Source: Hofstenia miamia (Eukaryota; Xenacoelomorpha; Acoela; Hofsteniidae). Taken from it: a DNA stretch of 64,000 bases. Positions within the stretch are counted from its first letter, which is position 1; the number at the start of each line of letters is the position of its first letter. Positions 59,255-64,000 of the stretch are shown one piece after another. Position numbers and translations under genes: made by a program. The stretch spans positions 814,129-878,128 of the forward strand of contig CABFPE010000184.1 in the NCBI GenBank assembly GCA_900660155.1, given 5' to 3'. Under the pieces are notes generated by a model, which worked only from the letters and a program-made list of their open reading frames with translations, was not told the DNA's origin and did not search any database.

Positions 59255-60827
59255 GTTGAATTTTGAAGAAGATTGGATTTGAGGTCATTTCAAATATCAA
59301 ATGCTATTTCTTATATCAGCAACATTTAAAATGTCTAATGAAATTGCGTTGTTGTAATATTGAAAAAAACTCAACAAACAAACACTTTGCAACAATAAAT
59401 TGAATTTTGAATGCTTTTACAATTTTCTTGTTGTTTTATATGAAACTGAATTTATTAGTTTGGAAAGTATTGAGAGTTCTTAAAGAAATTTTCAATTTCC
59501 TATTTTGAAAATTCTTTCATCTGCTTTAATATTAACAAGTTCTCGACAGATGTTTAAACTAACTCAAAGTTAAACAGAACTCCAGATTAGCTGACACAGT
59601 TTTAAAAAGAAAATTTCAATGATATGCTACTTCAAAGCAACTGTTTTCTTCTCGGAATTTAAAAATCACTAATAACCTTGGTTAGTTTCTCAATGAAATA
59701 TGCAAATAGCATAAAGAAATATATTATGACACATAAAAGTAACATTATTAAACTTTTATGAGGTTATTATATTTATATAAATTTAGTGTTATCTAAATGA
59801 ATGAAAAATGTGTACATATTATATTAGTTAACGCAGTGGTTTCCAATTTTTTGTTACATTCCTCCTTTTGAGAACTTTGGAACTATCCACACCATAAGAA
59901 GCAACACAAATAAAACATAAAAACTATAGCATTTTGGGAAGAGGTTTTCAAGAATATCAAGAAATATAAACATCATTTTAAAGTTCTTAGGAAATTCTTA
60001 AAATTGCATCCTGGTAAAGCAATTCATTAACTTATTTAAAGTGTATCTTTTATTGTCTACAAATTCTTAGGAATATTTTTTGTTCAGTGATTATAACTCA
60101 CTCTTTGAAAACACGATCGATATTTTCTGAAATGGATATTTCTGTTAACAGACCAATGTGCATTAGTAATTTTTATGCATAGTGTAACTAGGTGAAAATA
60201 TTCATCGACAATATTTATATATATATATATATATTTATAATGTATATAAAGAATTCTGAATGATATTATCGTATATATTACATATGAAAATTGCTCTAAG
60301 AAACGTCTTTCTATTTAACATAATTGATTGGAGATTCTTGTAAAATTAATTATCAATTATTTTTTACTCAGCAATTGATATAAAAATATTGTCTGTAAAT
60401 ATTCATATAATAGGGTATCGAAATGAAACATTTGACTTTGTTTTAAGTCTAATTTTGAGATCTAAATCTTTCCACATTTTCATTAAGGCTTTACTTAAAT
60501 ATTCATATAAATATTTAAAGCTGAAATGCAGGTACAAAGTCACATTCTCTGTGTTTTGAAATTGATTTGAAAGCAGTTCAAATTAAGAATATTGCAGTCA
60601 CAAAGATTTTGAAGTGAAATCTATTAAGAAATACCACCCATTAAACTCTTTATTTAATGTATTTCAACCAAAACATATCAGATATTACTTATATGAATTC
60701 ATAAATTATAAATATTTATCATTGTTTACATAAACAATTGATATTGACGACACAAGTGCTTCATGATGTTTTAGACATAGTTATGAGCGCATAGTAGTGA
60801 TTTGGAAAATTGTTATTGGGAATATTG
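59255..60827. repeat. 1573-bp duplicate, copy 2 (starts after the single N)
   Basis: Begins gttgaattttgaagaagatt immediately after the N at 59254 and ends at aatattg, where unique sequence resumes. Confidence 0.97.
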
Positions 60828-63800
60828 GAAGTTATTCAGTACACACAGCAAGTGATTAAAATGTCATATTATCTATACAAATATCGAGATATCATATGTT
60901 TGTTATACATCAACATCGAATGTTTTGCCAATAATGAGTTTTTGTTCTTAAATTTACTTGGCTTTAAATTTTGAAAAACAATAGGTTTAATTAAATAAAG
61001 TTTTCATGTGACTTTGATTCCAAAACTTTATCTCATCGAAATTCGTTGTTATGTCTCATAATCATATTGCTTTACAATTTGGAATTCAGAAATAACTAAC
61101 GACTTTTAATTCGAGATAACTTGAAAAATGCCTTTCGATGTTGACTGAATAAAAGCTCTGTAAATGAATATGATGTGCACATAGAACTTAAGCGTTAGAT
61201 TCTCTAAGACAAATTAAATGCTCCATTTTTGGTAATAGTAATAAGTGCTTTGCAATAAATACTTACAATCAATTTAAAGTTATAAAGATGATATATGTAC
61301 AAAATAGTAGGATTTACAAGAATTGATAATTTGCATAAAAACCATAATATAGTCATAGCATTTACTTAATAAAGGTGGCATGATAGTGTTTAGAATAACT
61401 TTTTAAGATTATAGATCTACTACATTTCATGAAATGGTTTGCACCTGATTTCAAGCTTCCAAATTTTAAAAATAATGGATAATAACGATATAATTCTCAA
61501 AATATGGCACAATTATATTTTTTTTATCCTAATAGTTACTACAAAAACCATAATTTAAGATATTATTATTAAAGCTGTTTAGTCTTACTGATAAATGCTT
61601 AAATTTAAATACACAGTGTGCCCCAAATTAAAATTGAAATAAAGAATTCGTTTTAAAAATGTCTATTTAGAGACAACAAAATTTTCTTTTAAAACAAAAA
61701 TGAATATTGAACGATAATATACTTGAAGATCATCGTTATTGGCTTCATAAAGCGATCATTCAAAACCTTCTTCTAGCTTTTAATTGTTCATTTATTCCAC
61801 GGGTGATTCGCCAGACATTTTTATAAATTTATATTTATATTACTTTATATTCATTTGTTTTTGCAGTTTATTTTGTAAAGTTTGCATTTAACTTTACGTA
61901 ATATATTACTTTGATACTTCTTTCTTCTATTCATGCCAACAGAAAATTGAAAGTACTATGAATTGTGTAGAAACATTCTTAACGATCACTATGTGTACAA
62001 AACAAAGAAATATGTTCATAAAAGAGCAAGGGTAAAGCTTGTTATGCTCTTTAAGAGAATCCGTTAATATGGGCACTTTGTAAATACGAATGATGTTTTT
62101 GTATTTTATGAATGTTTCTTTTCCCAAATACTATACCATGTCAACCAAATTAGATTGGTTAGTCGTTTGATAAAGTATAGATTATGATGTCGAACTGTAA
62201 AAAATTTCATTAAGATAGCCGAAGCATTTAAACGAGGGTTAAAAAAACAACATTTATCCAAAATGAGTAAATTTTGTTATTCATTGTTTCTGGATTGAGA
62301 TAGAATCTAGAATAGATTTACACTATATTTAAAATGTAGAAACATTGCATTTCGATTCATTTACATGCGATTTCCATAAAGGAATTTATATTTAAAAAAA
62401 TTGGTATTATAATTTATCTTAAAAGCATTTAGAAGGATACAGTTAGCACAATATATCTTAGGACATTTCAAATTCTTTCCTAGTTTTTTTAATTGAAGTG
62501 CGGAAGTTTGGATGTTGGCATCAATAAATGCAGGAAATATATATTCTATTAGATATATTACCGTGTGTTCTTTGATATAATAATCTTCAATTAATTTTCT
62601 TTGATATTTTTCAGACAAATATTTAAGCAGAATTTTGCATTCACCTCTTTTACAACGTTTTCATTTTAACTACACGTTTTCAATTCTTATCCTTATGGAC
62701 AATGATAAAAACAGAATAATTGAACTCACCAAAAAAATTTCCATGTGTACTTGGAATACTTTCTGAAAATGGACAATTTCCACTTGTGTTGCGGGATATT
62801 AATCTTGTTGCTTAAAGGGTCAGACAAACAACTGAAATATTAAGCAAACTTAAATTTTCAAAATAGAACATCCAAAGTGAAGATTCAAAACAATACAAAT
62901 TTTGTGAACACTAAAGACATTTTAAAATCTTTTAGGAATTATTTAAATAGTAATTCAACAAATACTATGAGATTTATACAACGAATATCTTGAAAAGTTT
63001 CTTCTGAATTTGCATCATGAGTTTCTCACTACATTTTGGCAATTGCAACAAAATCTGTAAAATTTGGGAGCATTGCTTGTAACTGTCATTTACCAATTTT
63101 CAGAATTTCTATATATTTCAACTTCACATTGTATTGTCACCATAAAATACATAAGAAACAGAAAATTATGTAGCTCTTGATTGTGACCCCAAATTCCAGA
63201 AGAGTCAATGATAATCGGATATCTGTATTTCTCAACTGTATTATAATCTCACTAATCTCTAATTTAATATAAGCTCGGTATTCCTCAAAATTCCTCATCT
63301 TTCCATTTTAATGCTACTTTTAGTTTCTAATAGCATTATATTATAAATATTTAAAAACTTTTCAACTCAAGTTACACTTAAGCCACTAATAGCTTCAATA
63401 TTCTTATTTTCAAGTCTTCAATAATGTTTAAGAAGTAGATTTAAAAAATCTAGTTTTTAGATAATTTTTGAGCGAATAAATCCTGGAAAAAACTGCATAT
63501 CATTCGTTGGCAATATACATATGACATATATATTTTATTAAATTCACATCAAATATAGTTATGATTTCCTAATTATATTTGGCTTGCAAAATTAAGCCAT
63601 CTGAATCAATACAAAGCAGTTAGCAACATTAATTAAGTTGACATGAGCATCTGCTTTGAACTACAAGAGCGTATCTTACCATTGACGTTTCTGAGACAGG
63701 TCCAATTTTGTAGATGTATAATCCAATTTTGACGACATCACTTTCATCTAAATGTTTGCAGTCATTTTTTGAAACTTATAGCCTTCAGTTAATATAAATA

Positions 63801-64000
63801 ATAGTATACAATGACGGAAAATTGTAAGTTTACTTAATAATCAGAGCTAGCTCTCGTTAGTAGGACACAAAAATAAAATTCTTTTCAAAAAATTATGTGT
63901 TCAATTTTCGCTTGTAGGAATTTCACATTCACGCAAAATTCTTGACGCTTATCCAGAGCGCTCTGCCATAGTAGCTAGTAACCCCAGGTATTTATATAAG
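60828..64000. other. No confident feature
   Basis: A minus-strand frame at 62361-62640 contains KYLSEKYQRKLIEDYYIKEH before a GTAATA that could be a donor. It looks exon-like but is unrecognised and unsupported. The last 60 nt (agagcgctctgcca) briefly resemble a tRNA D-arm but cannot be folded into a tRNA. Confidence 0.4.

Noticed and set aside
63940-63990. tRNA-like D-arm phrase (gagcgctctgcca)
   Set aside because: The remainder cannot form acceptor, anticodon or T arms, and the window ends there.
1-64000. CRISPR arrays, bacterial operons, LTR retroelements or viral fossils
   Set aside because: None seen. The direct repeats found are microsatellites, minisatellites or duplications, and no LTR pair, capsid-like or envelope-like frame was recognised.

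Overview
The window is nuclear DNA from an invertebrate animal. It is strongly AT-rich, with about two dozen (TA)n microsatellites, split genes with GT-AG introns, an animal-type Cys-loop receptor, and remains of animal transposons (two non-LTR families, Penelope-like, hAT, piggyBac, MITEs). I cannot name the species. Almost no gene appears as one long open frame, so coding exons were recognised by splice sites, phase continuity and protein motifs. Four runs of N mark assembly gaps, and one lies on a probable assembly error.

Region 1 (1-13 kb, minus strand): a multi-exon gene read from about 13.0 kb down to about 4.0 kb. Exons at 12555-13019, 12374-12514 and 8869-9048 resemble the three conserved parts of a Dbl-homology (RhoGEF) domain. 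Exons at 7681-7905 and 7406-7631 look like the following PH domain. Further exons join in phase. A separate exon run at 4.0-4.85 kb encodes a second PH-like stretch. A truncated LINE (9.9-12.27 kb, with a 1-kb gap) sits in an intron inside the DH domain. Introns are either 40-49 nt or hundreds to thousands of nt.

Region 2 (13-24 kb): mostly non-coding. It holds a possible MITE at 16.2-16.8 kb, a decayed hAT transposon (17.6-19.44 kb), a transposon-like ORF fragment (19.5 kb), a second decayed copy of the region-1 LINE (20.26-20.83 kb) and a 41-bp minisatellite (23.64 kb).

Region 3 (24.6-39.7 kb, minus strand): five phase-matched exons of an anion-type (GABA/glycine-like) pentameric ligand-gated channel, covering most of the ligand-binding domain and all four membrane helices. 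Large introns hold MITEs, an old repeat copy and possible exons of an unrecognised gene.

Region 4 (40-50 kb): a 2.7-kb direct duplication (40404-43103 and 46541-49240), each copy bounded by (TA)n. Each contains the 3' part of a Penelope-like element (linker, GIY-YIG endonuclease) followed by a hammerhead-ribozyme-like motif, and a nested MITE. A foldback repeat with two head-to-head hammerhead-like motifs lies beside the second copy.

Region 5 (50-64 kb): tandem duplications, a truncated piggyBac transposase (52.55-53.17 kb), an isolated PHD-finger fragment (55.34-55.48 kb), a MITE (56.8-57.1 kb) and a 1573-bp duplicate joined by a single N (57681-60827), which is most likely an unmerged contig overlap. 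The last 3 kb hold nothing I recognise.
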